Positions 8,081 through 19,047 of a stretch of 64,000 nt of DNA are shown piece by piece. This stretch comes from [Borrelia] finlandensis (GTDB lineage Bacteria; Spirochaetota; Spirochaetia; Borreliales; Borreliaceae): the NCBI RefSeq assembly GCF_000181875.2, contig NZ_ABJZ02000002.1, forward strand, positions 62,001-126,000. The letters are read 5' to 3'. A model generated the notes under the pieces. The model did not search any database, was not told where the DNA came from, and saw nothing but the letters and a program-made list of their open reading frames with translations. The position numbers were made by a program, and so were the translations under genes. Positions within the stretch are counted from its first letter, which is position 1, and every line of letters begins with the position of its first letter.

Positions 8081-8937
8081 TTATTTCCCTTAGCTATTTC
8101 TGATAATTCTTTAATTATTCTTGAATCATATTCTCTAGAGCCCGACTGTTTTATTGAAAACCAACTTTCATCATACCCAATAAAACCTTTAACTGGATTG
8201 TTTTTGTATTTTGGAGTTCTTGCTCTGGCTGAAAAAATGGCAATTAATGTTGAAATTGGAGACATTGTTTGTAAGGTCTCATATTTGAAAAAGCTTTCAA
8301 TTATAAGCTTGGCTGTCTTTTCGTCTAGAAAATCGGTATCATTGCTTATTGCTTTTGAAGTGGATTCAATGTTTTTAGTAGTAAGTTCTATTCCTTTTTC
8401 AAAGCAGTATTTAATTACCAATACTTTTAAGAGAAGTAGTATCTTTATATAATTTTTTATGATGTCTGATGAATAAAGTGCTTTATTTTCCTTTTGTATT
8501 AAATATATTGTATAAGAGTTTTTTCCCTCAAATAGTTTGTTTATATAAAAAGTAATGTATCCATTGCTTATAGTATTAAAATTATAAAAGAATTCTTTTC
8601 TTAAAGATGAGTTGACTTTGACAAAGTTAAATATCAAATTTAAGTCGTTTTTTGTCAATTCTTTACTAAAAAGAGGCTTTACAATGTTAAAATCAATAGC
8701 TTCAATGCCAGATAAAACAAATGGCGTAATCATTATATCTGTTTTATCCTTGACGTATTGAATTAGGTCTTTTAGTTCTGATTCAAAATCATTTTTGATG
8801 AATGTAGCAATTGTTTTTTTGTTTTCTTTTAAATAGTTAAGCATTTCAATTTCTTTTTCTATAGCAGATAAACTTTTTATGCTTTCATGATTGAATAGAT
8901 AATGATATAAATAAGGAAAATATGGTTTTACATTCAT
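8074..8937 (-). CDS. Conserved hypothetical cytoplasmic protein
   Basis: This 287-residue protein has no signal peptide and no clear membrane segment, and it looks mostly helical. The C-terminal part (IFSARARTPKYKNN, then GFIGYDESWFSIKQSG) is the most distinctive, but I recognise no family. Its ATG overlaps the gph stop in an ATGA arrangement, and its own end overlaps the start of the voltage-sensor-like gene, so the three are probably translated from one message. A role linked to the membrane protein is only an inference from position. Confidence 0.72.
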   Translation of the reverse strand: MNVKPYFPYLYHYLFNHESIKSLSAIEKEIEMLNYLKENKKTIATFIKNDFESELKDLIQYVKDKTDIMITPFVLSGIEAIDFNIVKPLFSKELTKNDLNLIFNFVKVNSSLRKEFFYNFNTISNGYITFYINKLFEGKNSYTIYLIQKENKALYSSDIIKNYIKILLLLKVLVIKYCFEKGIELTTKNIESTSKAISNDTDFLDEKTAKLIIESFFKYETLQTMSPISTLIAIFSARARTPKYKNNPVKGFIGYDESWFSIKQSGSREYDSRIIKELSEIAKGNKW

Positions 8938-9596
8938 TTTATTAGGTCCAATAGTTCAAGTGGGTTGTGTATTATATGTTTTGCTCCACTTTCTTTTAAT
9001 TCTTGAACACTTCTAAATCCCCAAGAAACTCCTATTGGTATAAATCCAGCGTTTAGTGCGGTTAGCATGTCCACATCGCTGTCTCCAATATATGCGATTT
9101 CTTCTTTTCGGACATTTAATTCTAATATCATATCAAGGGCATTTTCAGGATCTGGCTTTGGTGGAAAATTTTTTGAATAACCCCTGATTTCAAAAAAAAA
9201 TATATTTCCAAAAATATTTTTTACCAAATTTATTAATTCTTCGTGGTTCTTATTGCTTAAAATTCCAATTGGAATTTTAAGTTTATTCATAGTTTCTAGA
9301 AGGGTTTTTATGTTTTCGTATGGTTGTGTTTGGGATGAAAGATTTTTATTGTATTCTTTTACAAATTCTTTGTAAAGTTTGTCTTGTAAATTAGGATTGC
9401 TATGTTCAAGAGATAATAGCTTTAGAGTGTCTATTACAAACTTGTCAAATCCTCTGCCAACAAGGGCATTGAATTTGCTTAGTTCTATTTGATTGTATCC
9501 TAAGTTTGAAAGAGCAGAATTCATTGAGAATGCAATATCTATGATGCTATTTACCAGGGTTCCATCCATATCAAAAATGCAGGCTTTGATTTTCAT
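8934..9596 (-). CDS. gph: HAD-family phosphatase, phosphoglycolate phosphatase-like
   Basis: Haloacid dehalogenase hydrolase of the Gph type; the likely substrate is a small phosphorylated metabolite such as 2-phosphoglycolate. At 220 residues the family motifs are in order: FDMDGTLVNS near residue 8 (nucleophile and acid Asp), GILSNKN (motif II), KPDPENAL (Lys) and YIGDSDVDM (metal-binding Asp pair). The helical cap lies between motifs I and II. It is the first gene of the four-gene minus-strand run. The 240-bp gap to the divergent transporter operon probably holds its promoter. HAD substrate calls from sequence alone are weak. Confidence 0.85.
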   Translation of the reverse strand: MKIKACIFDMDGTLVNSIIDIAFSMNSALSNLGYNQIELSKFNALVGRGFDKFVIDTLKLLSLEHSNPNLQDKLYKEFVKEYNKNLSSQTQPYENIKTLLETMNKLKIPIGILSNKNHEELINLVKNIFGNIFFFEIRGYSKNFPPKPDPENALDMILELNVRKEEIAYIGDSDVDMLTALNAGFIPIGVSWGFRSVQELKESGAKHIIHNPLELLDLIK

Positions 9597-9746
9597 AGTA
9601 CTCTCTTTTATAATAGTTTATTTATTCTTTTATTTTAACATTAATTTGCTCTCTTTATTAAGGTTTTTATATTTTAAGCATTTTTTATTTATTAGTAATT
9701 AATTTTTATAGATAATTAATTTTGTTTATTAAAATTTAAAATGCTA

Positions 9747-9775
9747 TTGAAAATATAAGCTTTAAGCTTTATTAT
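9747..9775 (+). promoter_or_regulatory. Candidate sigma-70 promoter of the nucleoside transporter operon
   Basis: TTGAAA (9747-9752) and TATTAT (9770-9775) are separated by 17 bp, each with one mismatch to consensus. They lie about 60 bp before the start codon at 9836. The spacer contains the tandem AAGCTTTAAGCTTT, which could be an operator or chance. The rest of the 9597-9835 gap is AT-rich and without genes. Confidence 0.5.
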
Positions 9776-9835
9776 ATTTCATTAGAATAGAATATTGTAA
9801 GTCATTTGTTTGATATTTATTAGGATTAAAACTTG

Positions 9836-11446
9836 ATGAAAGAAAATGTACTGGTATTAGAAAATATTACAAAAAAGTATGGTGATTTTATTGCCAATGA
9901 TAATGTTTCTATTAAATTTAAGGCGGGCGAAGTTCATGCTATTCTTGGAGAAAATGGTGCTGGAAAGACTACCTTAATGAAAACTATTTATGGGATTCAT
10001 CAAGTAAATAGCGGTCGAATTATTTTAAAAGGTCAAGAAATGAACTTTAAGGATTCAAGCGAAGCTATTCGAAATGGGATTGGAATGGTTTTCCAACACT
10101 TTATGTTAATTCCGCAATTTACTGCTGTTCAAAACATTATTTTGGGATATGAAAATTCAAAATTTGGTTTTCTTGATTACAAACAAGCTAGAAAAAAGAT
10201 AAGTTCTCTTTCGGAAAAGTATGGTTTAAAGATAGATTTAGAAAAAAGGGTTGAAGACTTGAGTGTTGGCATGGAGCAAAAAATAGAGATATTGAAAGTT
10301 CTTTATCGAAATGCAGATATTATTATTTTTGATGAACCTACAGCAGTGCTTGCTCCAAGTGAAGTTGATGATTTTATGAATATTTTAAAGGTACTCACCC
10401 AAGAGGGTCATACTGTAATACTTATTACCCATAAAATAAAAGAAATTAGATCTATTGCAAAGAAATGTACAATTATGCGTCTTGGGAAGGTTGTAAAAAC
10501 TGTTAATATTGCTAGTATTGATGACAAAGATCTTACAAAATTAATGATAGGAAAAGAAGTTACACTTCGCTCATCTAAAATTAAATTTGAAAATCATTTT
10601 AATATTCTTGAAATAAAGAATTTAAGTGTTAAAGATGAAAGAGGAGTTTTAAAAGTTAAAGACGTTAATCTTGATCTGAAAAATGGAGAAATTCTTGGGA
10701 TATCAGGTATTGAGGGGAGCGGCCAGGAGGATTTAGTTGATGCAATTTTGGGTTTGAAAAGCATATTTAAGGGTGATATTTTGAAAAAAAATTCTTCGGG
10801 GAATTTGGAATCTTTAAAAGGTTTAACTATTAAACAAAGAATAGATAAAAAAATTGGCAATATTCCTTCGGACAGGCAAAAACACGGCCTTATTTTAGAA
10901 TTCAATGTTATGCAAAATATTGGACTTAAGAGCTTTGATAATCCTGATTATTTGAGATTAAAAACAATTCATTCGAAGAGTAATTTTTATTTAAAATTCA
11001 ATTTTTTCAATTTTATTAAAAGACAATTCAATAAGTTTAAAAGACAATTTGTGGGGTTTGATCTTAATATTTTAAGAAAATTGAGCAATCAACTTGTAAG
11101 TTATTTTGATATTAGACCAAGAGATATTTTAAGCAAGGTAAAGCATTTATCCGGAGGTAATCAACAAAAAGTTATTATTGCTCGTGAGATTAGTTTAGAG
11201 CCAGATATTCTTTTGGCTATTCAGCCTACAAGAGGCCTTGATGTTGGAGCTGTTGAGAATATTTATAAAAGAATAATAGAGCAAAGAGATGCGGGTAGAT
11301 CTGTTTTATTGGTTTCTCTTGAACTTGATGAGCTTGTTAATGTTTGTGACAGGATAGCTGTAATGCATGGCGGAAGGATAGTGGGCATTTTAGAGGACAA
11401 TTTTGATATTGATGTTATTGGTAAAATGATGATAGGCTTAAGCTAA
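9836..11446 (+). CDS. ABC transporter ATPase, duplicated, nucleoside (Bmp/PnrA) type
   Basis: Energises a nucleoside or sugar importer. The 536-residue protein has two ABC domains. Domain 1 has Walker A GENGAGKTTL, signature LSVGMEQK and Walker B IIFDEPTA. Domain 2 has the degenerate GIEGSGQEDL, signature LSGGNQQKV and AIQPTRGLD, an asymmetry normal for MglA/RbsA/NupO proteins. About 35 extra residues rich in Phe, Lys and Asn interrupt domain 2. I use the ATG at 9836 (AGGA 10 bp upstream) rather than the TTG three bases earlier. Two permease genes follow directly. Older annotations say galactoside (mglA); the permease type and the Borrelia BmpD purine-nucleoside lipoprotein favour nucleosides. 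Confidence 0.9.
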   Translation: MKENVLVLENITKKYGDFIANDNVSIKFKAGEVHAILGENGAGKTTLMKTIYGIHQVNSGRIILKGQEMNFKDSSEAIRNGIGMVFQHFMLIPQFTAVQNIILGYENSKFGFLDYKQARKKISSLSEKYGLKIDLEKRVEDLSVGMEQKIEILKVLYRNADIIIFDEPTAVLAPSEVDDFMNILKVLTQEGHTVILITHKIKEIRSIAKKCTIMRLGKVVKTVNIASIDDKDLTKLMIGKEVTLRSSKIKFENHFNILEIKNLSVKDERGVLKVKDVNLDLKNGEILGISGIEGSGQEDLVDAILGLKSIFKGDILKKNSSGNLESLKGLTIKQRIDKKIGNIPSDRQKHGLILEFNVMQNIGLKSFDNPDYLRLKTIHSKSNFYLKFNFFNFIKRQFNKFKRQFVGFDLNILRKLSNQLVSYFDIRPRDILSKVKHLSGGNQQKVIIAREISLEPDILLAIQPTRGLDVGAVENIYKRIIEQRDAGRSVLLVSLELDELVNVCDRIAVMHGGRIVGILEDNFDIDVIGKMMIGLS

Positions 11447-12598
11447 ATGGCAATTAGTAAAAACGTATTTAGTAAATTTATTTTGAAATTTTTAAATTCT
11501 TCAGCATTTGTTAGTGTATTTGCTCTATTTGTTGGATTTTTAATTGTTGGGCTAGTGGTGATGGGGCTTGGTCATTCTCCTTTTAGAATGTATTTTATAA
11601 TATTAGAAATTATTTTTTCTTCTCCCAAGCATTTAGGTTATGTTTTAAGTTATGCAGCTCCTTTGATTTTTACAGGTCTTTCTATTGGTATTTCTTTAAA
11701 AGCGGGTCTTTTTAATATTGGGGTTGAAGGTCAGTTTATACTAGGATCTATTGTTGCTTTAATAGCATCAGTTTTACTTGATTTGCCCCCAATTTTACAT
11801 GTAATTACTATTTTTATTATTACTTTTTTAGCCTCAGGCAGTTTAGGAATTTTAATCGGATATTTAAAAGCCAAATTCAATATTAGCGAAGTGATTTCAG
11901 GAATAATGTTTAATTGGATATTATTTCATTTAAATAATATAATTTTAGATTTTAGTTTTATTAAAAGAGATAATAGTGATTTTTCAAAACCCATTAAAGA
12001 AAGCGCATATATTGATTTTTTAGGTTCTTGGAAGCTCTCACCAGAAGGTCTTGCTTATAGATCTTCTCATCCTTTTGTTAATGAGCTTTTAAAAGCGCCT
12101 CTTCATTTTGGAATAATTTTAGGTATAATTTTTGCTATTTTAATATGGTTTTTGCTTAATAAAACTATTATTGGATTTAAAATAAATGCCACAGGAAGTA
12201 ATATTGAAGCTTCAAGATGTATGGGTATTAATGTTAAAGCTGTGTTAATTTTTTCAATGTTTCTCTCAGCAGCTGTTGCAGGTCTTGCTGGTGCTATTCA
12301 ACTTATGGGTGTTAATAAAGCTATATTTAAGCTTTCTTATATGGAAGGAATTGGTTTTAATGGGATAGCCGCTTCTCTTATGGGAAACAATTCACCAATT
12401 GGCATAATATTTTCTAGCATTCTTTTTTCTATATTACTTTATGGAAGCAGTAGAGTTCAAAGTTTAATGGGTCTTCCATCTTCAATTGTATCTTTGATGA
12501 TGGGAATAATTGTTCTTGTAATTTCTGCTAGCTATTTTTTAAATAAAATTGTTTTAAAAGGTGTTAAGCGTGTCAAATATAATAATATTCTTGATTAG
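11447..12598 (+). CDS. ABC transporter permease, nucleoside type, subunit 1
   Basis: Inner-membrane permease of the BPD_transp_2 family (NupP/YufP-like), 383 residues with about 9-10 hydrophobic segments. Visible family sequence includes SIGISLKAGLFNIGVEGQF near residue 80 and, later, GFKINATGSNIEASRCMGI, a typical cytoplasmic loop contacting the ATPase. The ATG follows the ATPase stop with no gap, so translation is coupled. It forms a heterodimer with the next permease. The substrate-binding lipoprotein is not in this window; in Borrelia the bmp genes lie elsewhere on the chromosome. Confidence 0.9.
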   Translation: MAISKNVFSKFILKFLNSSAFVSVFALFVGFLIVGLVVMGLGHSPFRMYFIILEIIFSSPKHLGYVLSYAAPLIFTGLSIGISLKAGLFNIGVEGQFILGSIVALIASVLLDLPPILHVITIFIITFLASGSLGILIGYLKAKFNISEVISGIMFNWILFHLNNIILDFSFIKRDNSDFSKPIKESAYIDFLGSWKLSPEGLAYRSSHPFVNELLKAPLHFGIILGIIFAILIWFLLNKTIIGFKINATGSNIEASRCMGINVKAVLIFSMFLSAAVAGLAGAIQLMGVNKAIFKLSYMEGIGFNGIAASLMGNNSPIGIIFSSILFSILLYGSSRVQSLMGLPSSIVSLMMGIIVLVISASYFLNKIVLKGVKRVKYNNILD

Positions 12599-13496
12599 TG
12601 AAACTCTAATAAATTCTCAAACCTTAATTTTAGCTGGTCTTGGAGGTCTTATAAGCGAGAAAAGTGGAATTATTAATATTGGACTTGAAGGAATAATGAC
12701 AATAGGAGCATTTTCAGGAGCTACAGTTGCATATTTTACAAATGATCCATTGTTTTCAATTTTTGCTGGTGGGCTAGCAGGACTTGTTCTTGCTATTTTG
12801 CACGCTGTTTTTACAATTTTTTTAAAATCAGATCAAGTTATAACTGGAATGGCACTTAATTTTTTAGGACCTGCTATTGCTGTTTTTATAAGCACTTTGA
12901 TTTTTTCTTCTATTTCAACTCCGCCTATAGAAATAAAGTTACCGATACTTTTTGATGGAATTTTAAACAAAACATCTTTTATTTTTCAAATTTTTGGTAA
13001 AAGATATTCTGTATACATTGCAATCCTAAGTGTGGTTTTATTTCATATTGTTTTCAAATACACTAAAATTGGGCTTAGAATTAATGCAAGTGGTGAAAAT
13101 CCAGAGGTATTAGAGTCTGTTGGAGTTAGTGTAAATAAAATTAGATTTTTTTGCGTTCTTTTGAGTGGTTTTTTAGCAGGGGTTTCAGGTGCTGTTCTTA
13201 CAACGGTGGTTGCATCAAGTTATGTGCAAGGGGTTACAGGTGGACAAGGTTTTATTGCTATTGTAATGTTAATTTTTGGAAAATGGACGCCTTTGGGAGT
13301 TTTAATAGGCAGTTTTTTGTTTTCATTTGTGAAAACTTTGGCAATTGTTTTGGCTCAATTGCCCTTTTTTTCTTTAATAATGCCTCCCAAAATGCTGGTG
13401 ATTACTCCATATTTAATTATTATTCTAAGTCTTATATTTTTTTCAAAAAGAAATTGTGCGCCTAAGTTCTTAGGAATACCCTATAAAAAGCATTAG
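12570..13496 (+). CDS. ABC transporter permease, nucleoside type, subunit 2
   Basis: The second permease of the importer (NupQ/YufQ-like), 308 residues and strongly hydrophobic. ISEKSGIINIGLEGIMTIG near the N-terminus and GLRINASGENPEVLESVGV in the cytoplasmic loop are the family signatures and parallel the same regions of subunit 1. The gene overlaps the previous one by 29 bases in another frame. Starts are GTG 12561 or GTG 12570; I prefer 12570 because AAAAGG lies 8 bp before it. The 154-bp gap before mcp4 shows no obvious terminator stem. Confidence 0.88.
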   Translation: MSNIIIFLISETLINSQTLILAGLGGLISEKSGIINIGLEGIMTIGAFSGATVAYFTNDPLFSIFAGGLAGLVLAILHAVFTIFLKSDQVITGMALNFLGPAIAVFISTLIFSSISTPPIEIKLPILFDGILNKTSFIFQIFGKRYSVYIAILSVVLFHIVFKYTKIGLRINASGENPEVLESVGVSVNKIRFFCVLLSGFLAGVSGAVLTTVVASSYVQGVTGGQGFIAIVMLIFGKWTPLGVLIGSFLFSFVKTLAIVLAQLPFFSLIMPPKMLVITPYLIIILSLIFFSKRNCAPKFLGIPYKKH

Positions 13497-13650
13497 CAGT
13501 TAATAATAGTTTATAATTTGTTTTTCATGTTGTGAAAATTCTTTTAATTTTTTGAGAGTTTTTGATTTTTTGCTGTAAATTTTTTTTTAATACCCTTTGA
13601 TCTTGAGTTTGTTTGATTAAATAAGTAGGTGATTTGTGAGGTAGTTTATT

Positions 13651-15912
13651 ATGTTATTGAAGCTTAAATACAGGTTTGTTGGATTTTTATTATTGTTTTT
13701 AATTTTCATACTGTTGCTTTTTTCCACGATTTTTAATTTTGTTTTATGTGGTTATTTAGAAGATTACTATAAGCAGCTTACAAGGGCGCAAGTAAGAAGA
13801 GCAGCTTTTTCTTTGCAATCTTTTTTAGACACCCTACATGTCATAATCAATGGTGCAGCTTCTAATTTGGCACTTGAAACCATATCAGAATTTGCAATGT
13901 CTGAGAATAGAGGAAAAGATTTCTCTGAGTCGGAATTGATAGATTTAAGAAAAAATCCAAAATTTGTTATTGACTCTGTAAAGGTGAGCAAAAAGTATCG
14001 ACAATACTTATACAATTTTATGGCCAATCTTAAAAATGATACCTTTTTTGAAGAATTCGCTTTTTTTGATTTTGAAGGGAGAATAATTGTTAGCACAAGA
14101 CATGAGAATAATATGGATTTTGGGCATTCTGAGGCTAATACCAATTATTTTAAAAAAGCTATTGAGGATTATAGGCAAAACCAATTAAAATTTATAGGTT
14201 GGTATTCAAATCTTTCCGAAGGAATATCCGCAGAAGTTGCTATTAGGTCTAAACAAAGCGAAAAAAAAGCTTTTGCAATAATTGTACCTGTATATTCTCC
14301 AGAAGATAAACTTGTTTGTGGATATTTGGCCGGATATTTACTTAATGATATTGTAGCAGATAGTTTTGATAGATTTAGATTTGGTTTTTATAAAAGAGGC
14401 AATTTTATTTATGTAGATCCCAACAATATAGCAGTTAATCCTTTTGAAGAATACAATGAAACCAGCAGGGTTAGTTCTAAATTTTTAAATATTCTTAAAG
14501 ATGTTTTCTCTAAGCCGCCTTTTCCATCAAACATTGCCAGTGAAGTGTCGGTTTACACTATTGATAGAATACTTTTGTCCGAAATGGGAGAAGATTGTTA
14601 TTATGCAATGTTGCCCATAAGTAGTAAATTGGGAGAAAAGAGTGGAGTACTTATTGCTAGGCTTCCTTATAAGGATATTTACGGAGTAATATCTAGCCTA
14701 AGATTTCAGTATATTTTATATTCTGTCTTAGGCATTATAGCATTAAGTATTGTTCTTTCAATTAGAATAGACAGGATTATTAGTTTTCGTTTAAACGCAA
14801 TTAGAGTTCTAGTTCAAGATATGGTTAAGGGCAATTTAGATAAAGATTATGCTCTTGATGATGATGAGAATACTCTTGATGAGCTTGGCATGTTAAGTCT
14901 CCAGGTTGTTAAAATGAAAAAAGCTATTTCTGTAGCAATTTCTAGTGTTTTGAGAAATATTAGCTATGTAAATAAGGCAAGTTTAGAAGTTGCCAGTTCA
15001 AGTCAAAATTTAAGCTCTAGCGCATTACAACAGGCATCTGCTCTTGAAGAAATGTCAGCTAATGTTGAGCAAATAGCCTCAGGTGTCAACATGAGCGCCA
15101 ATAATTCTTATGAAACAGAACAAATAGCTTTAAAGACGAATGAAAATTCTCAGATAGGTGGTAGGGCCGTTGAAGAATCTGTTATTGCTATGCAAGACAT
15201 TGTAGAAAAAGTTAGCGTTATTGAAGAGATAGCTAGAAAAACCAATTTACTTGCTTTGAATGCGGCTATTGAAGCTGCAAGAGCAGGAGATGAAGGAAAG
15301 GGATTTGCTGTTGTGGCTAGTGAGATTAGAAAGTTGGCTGATTTGAGTAAAATTTCTGCTCTTGAGATCGGGGAGTTAGTTGAAGATAACTCTAAGGTAG
15401 CAACTGAAGCGGGAGTGATCTTTAAAGAAATGCTACCTGAAATTGAAGAAACGGCTAATCTTGTTAAGAAGATTTCAGAAGGTAGCTCTAAGCAAAGCGA
15501 TCAGATTGCTCAATTTAAAATGGCTTTAGATCAGGTCGGAGAAGTTGTTCAATCTTCAGCTTCAAGCAGTGAGCAGCTTTCTAGTATGTCTGATAAAATG
15601 TTAGAAAAGTCTAAGGAACTTAGAAGATCTGTATTATTTTTCAAAATTAAAGAATCTAAAATTGAAAATCCAGAAAATGATGATTATGATTTCAGGTTAA
15701 TAGATTGTCCTGAAAATTCTTTTAAAGATGAAAATCAAAATTTGAAAAGCAATGGAATTTCTACTTCAAATGGCAGTGGGCACAATAATTATTCTTTAGA
15801 TATTGAGAGCGAACCTTCTGTGAGAACTATTAATAAGCGAGTTGATCCTAAAAAAGCTATCGATATTGCTGATAAGGATTTAAATTTTGATGATGATTTT
15901 TCAGAGTTTTAG
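13651..15912 (+). CDS. mcp4: Methyl-accepting chemotaxis protein (MCP4)
   Basis: Transmembrane chemoreceptor, 753 residues. It has an N-terminal membrane anchor (about 10-32), a large periplasmic sensor of Cache type (about 35-350, with [17 protein letters not shown] strands), a second membrane segment (about 353-373), a HAMP region, and a long signalling coiled coil. The coiled-coil tip that contacts CheA/CheW carries [21 protein letters not shown] and the family's GKGFAVVA. After the receptor core comes an unusual tail of about 85 residues, polar and acidic, ending FDDDFSEF, with no CheR-binding pentapeptide that I can see. The start ATG has GAGGTAG upstream. It is followed 30 bp later by a paralog. 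Confidence 0.94.
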   Translation: MLLKLKYRFVGFLLLFLIFILLLFSTIFNFVLCGYLEDYYKQLTRAQVRRAAFSLQSFLDTLHVIINGAASNLALETISEFAMSENRGKDFSESELIDLRKNPKFVIDSVKVSKKYRQYLYNFMANLKNDTFFEEFAFFDFEGRIIVSTRHENNMDFGHSEANTNYFKKAIEDYRQNQLKFIGWYSNLSEGISAEVAIRSKQSEKKAFAIIVPVYSPEDKLVCGYLAGYLLNDIVADSFDRFRFGFYKRGNFIYVDPNNIAVNPFEEYNETSRVSSKFLNILKDVFSKPPFPSNIASEVSVYTIDRILLSEMGEDCYYAMLPISSKLGEKSGVLIARLPYKDIYGVISSLRFQYILYSVLGIIALSIVLSIRIDRIISFRLNAIRVLVQDMVKGNLDKDYALDDDENTLDELGMLSLQVVKMKKAISVAISSVLRNISYVNKASLEVASSSQNLSSSALQQASALEEMSANVEQIASGVNMSANNSYETEQIALKTNENSQIGGRAVEESVIAMQDIVEKVSVIEEIARKTNLLALNAAIEAARAGDEGKGFAVVASEIRKLADLSKISALEIGELVEDNSKVATEAGVIFKEMLPEIEETANLVKKISEGSSKQSDQIAQFKMALDQVGEVVQSSASSSEQLSSMSDKMLEKSKELRRSVLFFKIKESKIENPENDDYDFRLIDCPENSFKDENQNLKSNGISTSNGSGHNNYSLDIESEPSVRTINKRVDPKKAIDIADKDLNFDDDFSEF

Positions 15913-15942
15913 AATTTATTTTTTGTAAAAGAGGTGGTTAGT

Positions 15943-17844
15943 ATGAAGCTTAAAGCTAGGATGTTGCTACTTGTTCTTATTCTGATAGCATTCTTTATAT
16001 CAATTTTGTTTTTTGTTTTTGGAATGCTTATTAATAGTAAATTGGTGGATCAGCAGTTTAATCTTATGATAAATCTTATTGAAAGCATTAGAAGTTCTTT
16101 TAATCTTTACATCTCTTCAATGGAAGAGAAAGTTAGGGTTAGTTCCATGTATTTCAACTCTGCTGAAAAATTTAATGAGGCTAGTAAAATTAAATCCAAA
16201 AGGTTGAGCTTTATTTCAGATCAATCTGAAATTCTTATTCAAACCGGTAGTAATATGATGGTTACAGATAAAGAAGGTAAAATAGTTTTTACTACGGCGG
16301 TTAAGGATAATGGTGATTTTGGCAAATCTATTGGGGATAGAGAATATTTTACAAAACTTAAAGAGTCTAATAGTATTGTTTACAATTCCTTTGTCATGTT
16401 GGCAGATCCCGGGTCTATTGAGGAGTCTTTACTTAAAGATATCTCCAAGATAAAAAATAAAAAAGGTCAGATTCCTTACATATTAATAGGTATGCCATTA
16501 AGAGATTTTGAAACAGATAACATTTTTGGTTATTTTATGTTTCTTTATTCAATGGATTATATATATAGGTCTTTTAGAGGGATTAATTTTGGAATACTCT
16601 CTAGCGGTCGTGCGCTAGCTTATGATACTACGGGTAGATTGTTGGTTCATCATGCAGTATTGCCAGGTGATATTTTGACTGATATTAGTGCTTCTTATTC
16701 CAATATTATTAAGAAAACATCTGAAGATTTGTTGCAAAAGAATAAAGAAATTTCAACTGTTTATTATTATGATCCTAAAAGCAATAAGAAATATGTGGGA
16801 ATTAGTCAAAAGGTGTTATTAAATTTGTCTAATAATAGATTTATTCTTTTAATGAGAACTTCAGAGGACGATTTTTATTACATGTCACGAGCTACAACTA
16901 TAATCTTAGCAATTAGTTTTGTATTTACATTACTTATGCTTGCTATTGCAACTCTTTATCTTGTGAAAAAGTTAAGCTCTTCTTTGAATAAGATACTAGA
17001 ATATTCTGAGCGACTTGCTTCTGGTAATTTTACTGCTGATATTAATTTTGGCAAATGGGATACTGTAGAGCTTTACAGTTTGTACGAAGGGCTTGAGCAA
17101 TTGAGAACCAATTTTTCTTCAGTTGCAAAAGGAGTTGTTGAAAATCTAGATTACCTTTATGAAAATGCGATTCAAATAGCAAATGCAAGCCAGAATTTAA
17201 GTTCTGGTGCTGTTGAGCAGGCTTCTACTTTAGAGCAAATGACAGCAAATATTGAGCAAATTTCACAAGGTGTTTCTGAGAATACTGAAAATGCAGCTAC
17301 TACTGAAAAAATTGCTGTTAATACTAATGAAAGGACTAAAGAGGGACATAAATCTGTTGTTAAGGCTATTGAGGCAATGACTGTAATTACTGAAAAAATT
17401 GGAATTATTGATGAGATAACAAGGCAAACCAATTTGCTTGCTTTAAATGCCTCTATTGAAGCTGCACGAGTGGGAGAAAAAGGCAAGGGGTTTGAAGTGG
17501 TAGCTGCTGAGGTTAGAAAGCTTGCAGATCAAAGCAAAGAATCGGCAAGAGAGATTATTGATATTGCAAACAGAAGTTTAACTGTTGCAAGTCGTGCTGG
17601 GGAAAATTTTGAACAAATAGTTCCTGGTATGGAACAAACAGCCAGACTTGTAAAAAATATTTCTAATGAAAGTTATAAGCAAAGTGTTCAAATAGAGCAA
17701 TTTAAAAATGCAATAGAGCAGGTTAGTCAGTTAGTCCAAACTACAGCCTCAAGCAGTGAAGAGCTTTCTGCAATGTCTGAAAAGATGTTAGAGAGCGTAA
17801 AAGATTTAAAAGAATCTGTTGATTATTTTAAGATCGAAAAGTAA
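15943..17844 (+). CDS. mcp5: Methyl-accepting chemotaxis protein (MCP5)
   Basis: Second chemoreceptor, 633 residues, from the ATG at 15943 (GAGGTGG 5 bp upstream; the in-frame GTG at 15934 overlaps that site). It has a membrane anchor near 8-30, a periplasmic Cache-type domain, a second membrane segment (about 308-330), HAMP, and a coiled coil with tip [21 protein letters not shown]. The sensor domain differs from that of MCP4 while the signalling parts are close paralogs, so the two probably respond to different ligands. It lacks the acidic tail of MCP4 and ends DYFKIEK. A clear terminator follows. Confidence 0.94.
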   Translation: MKLKARMLLLVLILIAFFISILFFVFGMLINSKLVDQQFNLMINLIESIRSSFNLYISSMEEKVRVSSMYFNSAEKFNEASKIKSKRLSFISDQSEILIQTGSNMMVTDKEGKIVFTTAVKDNGDFGKSIGDREYFTKLKESNSIVYNSFVMLADPGSIEESLLKDISKIKNKKGQIPYILIGMPLRDFETDNIFGYFMFLYSMDYIYRSFRGINFGILSSGRALAYDTTGRLLVHHAVLPGDILTDISASYSNIIKKTSEDLLQKNKEISTVYYYDPKSNKKYVGISQKVLLNLSNNRFILLMRTSEDDFYYMSRATTIILAISFVFTLLMLAIATLYLVKKLSSSLNKILEYSERLASGNFTADINFGKWDTVELYSLYEGLEQLRTNFSSVAKGVVENLDYLYENAIQIANASQNLSSGAVEQASTLEQMTANIEQISQGVSENTENAATTEKIAVNTNERTKEGHKSVVKAIEAMTVITEKIGIIDEITRQTNLLALNASIEAARVGEKGKGFEVVAAEVRKLADQSKESAREIIDIANRSLTVASRAGENFEQIVPGMEQTARLVKNISNESYKQSVQIEQFKNAIEQVSQLVQTTASSSEELSAMSEKMLESVKDLKESVDYFKIEK

Positions 17845-17846
17845 GT

Positions 17847-17877
17847 AGAAGATTGAAAAATCTTCTCTAACTTTTTT
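17847..17877 (+). terminator. Intrinsic terminator after mcp5
   Basis: The 8-bp stem AGAAGATT / AATCTTCT (17847-17854 with 17859-17866) has a GAAA tetraloop and is followed by a run of six T at 17872-17877. It sits between the convergent genes mcp5 and mnmA. Confidence 0.75.
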
Positions 17878-17886
17878 GTCGGATTA

Positions 17887-18954
17887 TTATTCTATGATTT
17901 TAAAAATTTTAGCACCTCCTAGGCATTCTGTATTTTTATAAAAAATTGCAAATTGTCCTGGGGAGATTCCTTGATCTTTTTTGTTTAAAGAAATTTCCAT
18001 TAAGTTATTTGTAATAAGTTGTAATTTGCATGAGTATTTCTTTTTGCCATGTCTTATTTTAATTTTGAAATTTTCAAAGTTCGTAGGTGTGTCGTTTATC
18101 CAATGTATTTCGTGAACTAAAAATTTGCGTTTTGCTTGTTTTAAATAATTTTCGTTATGGGATATGTATATAATATTTTTTTCTAGATCTTTTTCTATGA
18201 CGAACCATGGCCCGTTGCTAAGCTTTATTCCTCTTCTTTGTCCAGCTGTAAAAAACCAATATCCGTTGTGAATTCCTATTATTTTTCCTGTTTCTTTTTC
18301 AATTATATTCCCCTTTTTCTCTCCAAGATGGTATTTGATAAATTCGTTATATTTAATTTTTCCTAAAAAGCAAATACCCTGACTATCTTTTCTATCTTTG
18401 TTGGGTAAATTTATGCTTTTAGCTATTTGCCTTACTTCGCTTTTAAGTAATGTGCCCAAGGGGAAGTATAGTTTTGACAATTGTTTTTGAGAGAGATGAG
18501 ATAAAAAGTAACTTTGGTCTTTAATTTTATCTTTTGCCTGTTTTAACAAAAATTTACTTTCTTTTCTTTGTATTTTGGCGTAATGTCCCGTTACAACCAA
18601 ATCATATTGGTTATTGATTTTCTCAAAAAATGCTCCAAACTTTATCCTTTGATTACAAAAAATATCTGGACTTGGGGTATTTCCATTTTTAAGTTCTTCA
18701 ATGGTATAGCTTACTACTTTGTTATAATATTCTTTTTGAAAGTTTATTATTTCATATGGTACATTAAATTTGTTGCATATAGCTTCAACATAATTTAAAT
18801 CTTCTTGCCAAGGGCAGTTTCCAATATAAGACAGTTCATCTTCAACCCAGATTTTTAAATAGTAGCATTTTATATTTGAATATCCTTTGTTTATAATTCT
18901 ATAAAGGGCAACAGAGCTGTCGACTCCTCCAGATAAAAGTACGGCTATTTTCAT
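17887..18954 (-). CDS. mnmA: MnmA (TrmU) tRNA 2-thiouridylase
   Basis: Adds sulfur to U34 of tRNA-Lys, -Glu and -Gln in the cytoplasm. The 355-residue protein starts with the ATP pyrophosphatase loop [11 protein letters not shown] (about 6-16). It has the first catalytic Cys in [12 protein letters not shown] and the second in GICFLGKI, both required for thiolation. The C-terminal part with GQRRGI and SPGQFAIFY matches the central and barrel domains of the family. It is a lone minus-strand gene, convergent with mcp5 and divergent from the mevalonate operon across a 93-bp promoter region. Confidence 0.95.
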   Translation of the reverse strand: MKIAVLLSGGVDSSVALYRIINKGYSNIKCYYLKIWVEDELSYIGNCPWQEDLNYVEAICNKFNVPYEIINFQKEYYNKVVSYTIEELKNGNTPSPDIFCNQRIKFGAFFEKINNQYDLVVTGHYAKIQRKESKFLLKQAKDKIKDQSYFLSHLSQKQLSKLYFPLGTLLKSEVRQIAKSINLPNKDRKDSQGICFLGKIKYNEFIKYHLGEKKGNIIEKETGKIIGIHNGYWFFTAGQRRGIKLSNGPWFVIEKDLEKNIIYISHNENYLKQAKRKFLVHEIHWINDTPTNFENFKIKIRHGKKKYSCKLQLITNNLMEISLNKKDQGISPGQFAIFYKNTECLGGAKIFKIIE

Positions 18955-18988
18955 AAACTTCCATTTTTAGGTTTTATTATATAAGATT

Positions 18989-19017
18989 TTGCTAATTTTT
19001 GTAAATTATAATATAAT
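18989..19017 (+). promoter_or_regulatory. Candidate sigma-70 promoter of the mevalonate operon
   Basis: TTGCTA (18989-18994) is 17 bp from a perfect TATAAT (19012-19017). A second TATAAT overlaps it at 19007-19012. The start codon is at 19048 with GAGGAG about 6 bp upstream. It lies in the divergent gap with mnmA. Confidence 0.55.
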
Positions 19018-19047
19018 ACTTAAGGCCATTAATTCATTGAGGAGTAT

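Noticed and set aside
12570..13496. Idea that the second permease overlap reflects a frameshift
   Set aside because: Both permeases are complete with family motifs, and overlapping ends are normal for this operon type.
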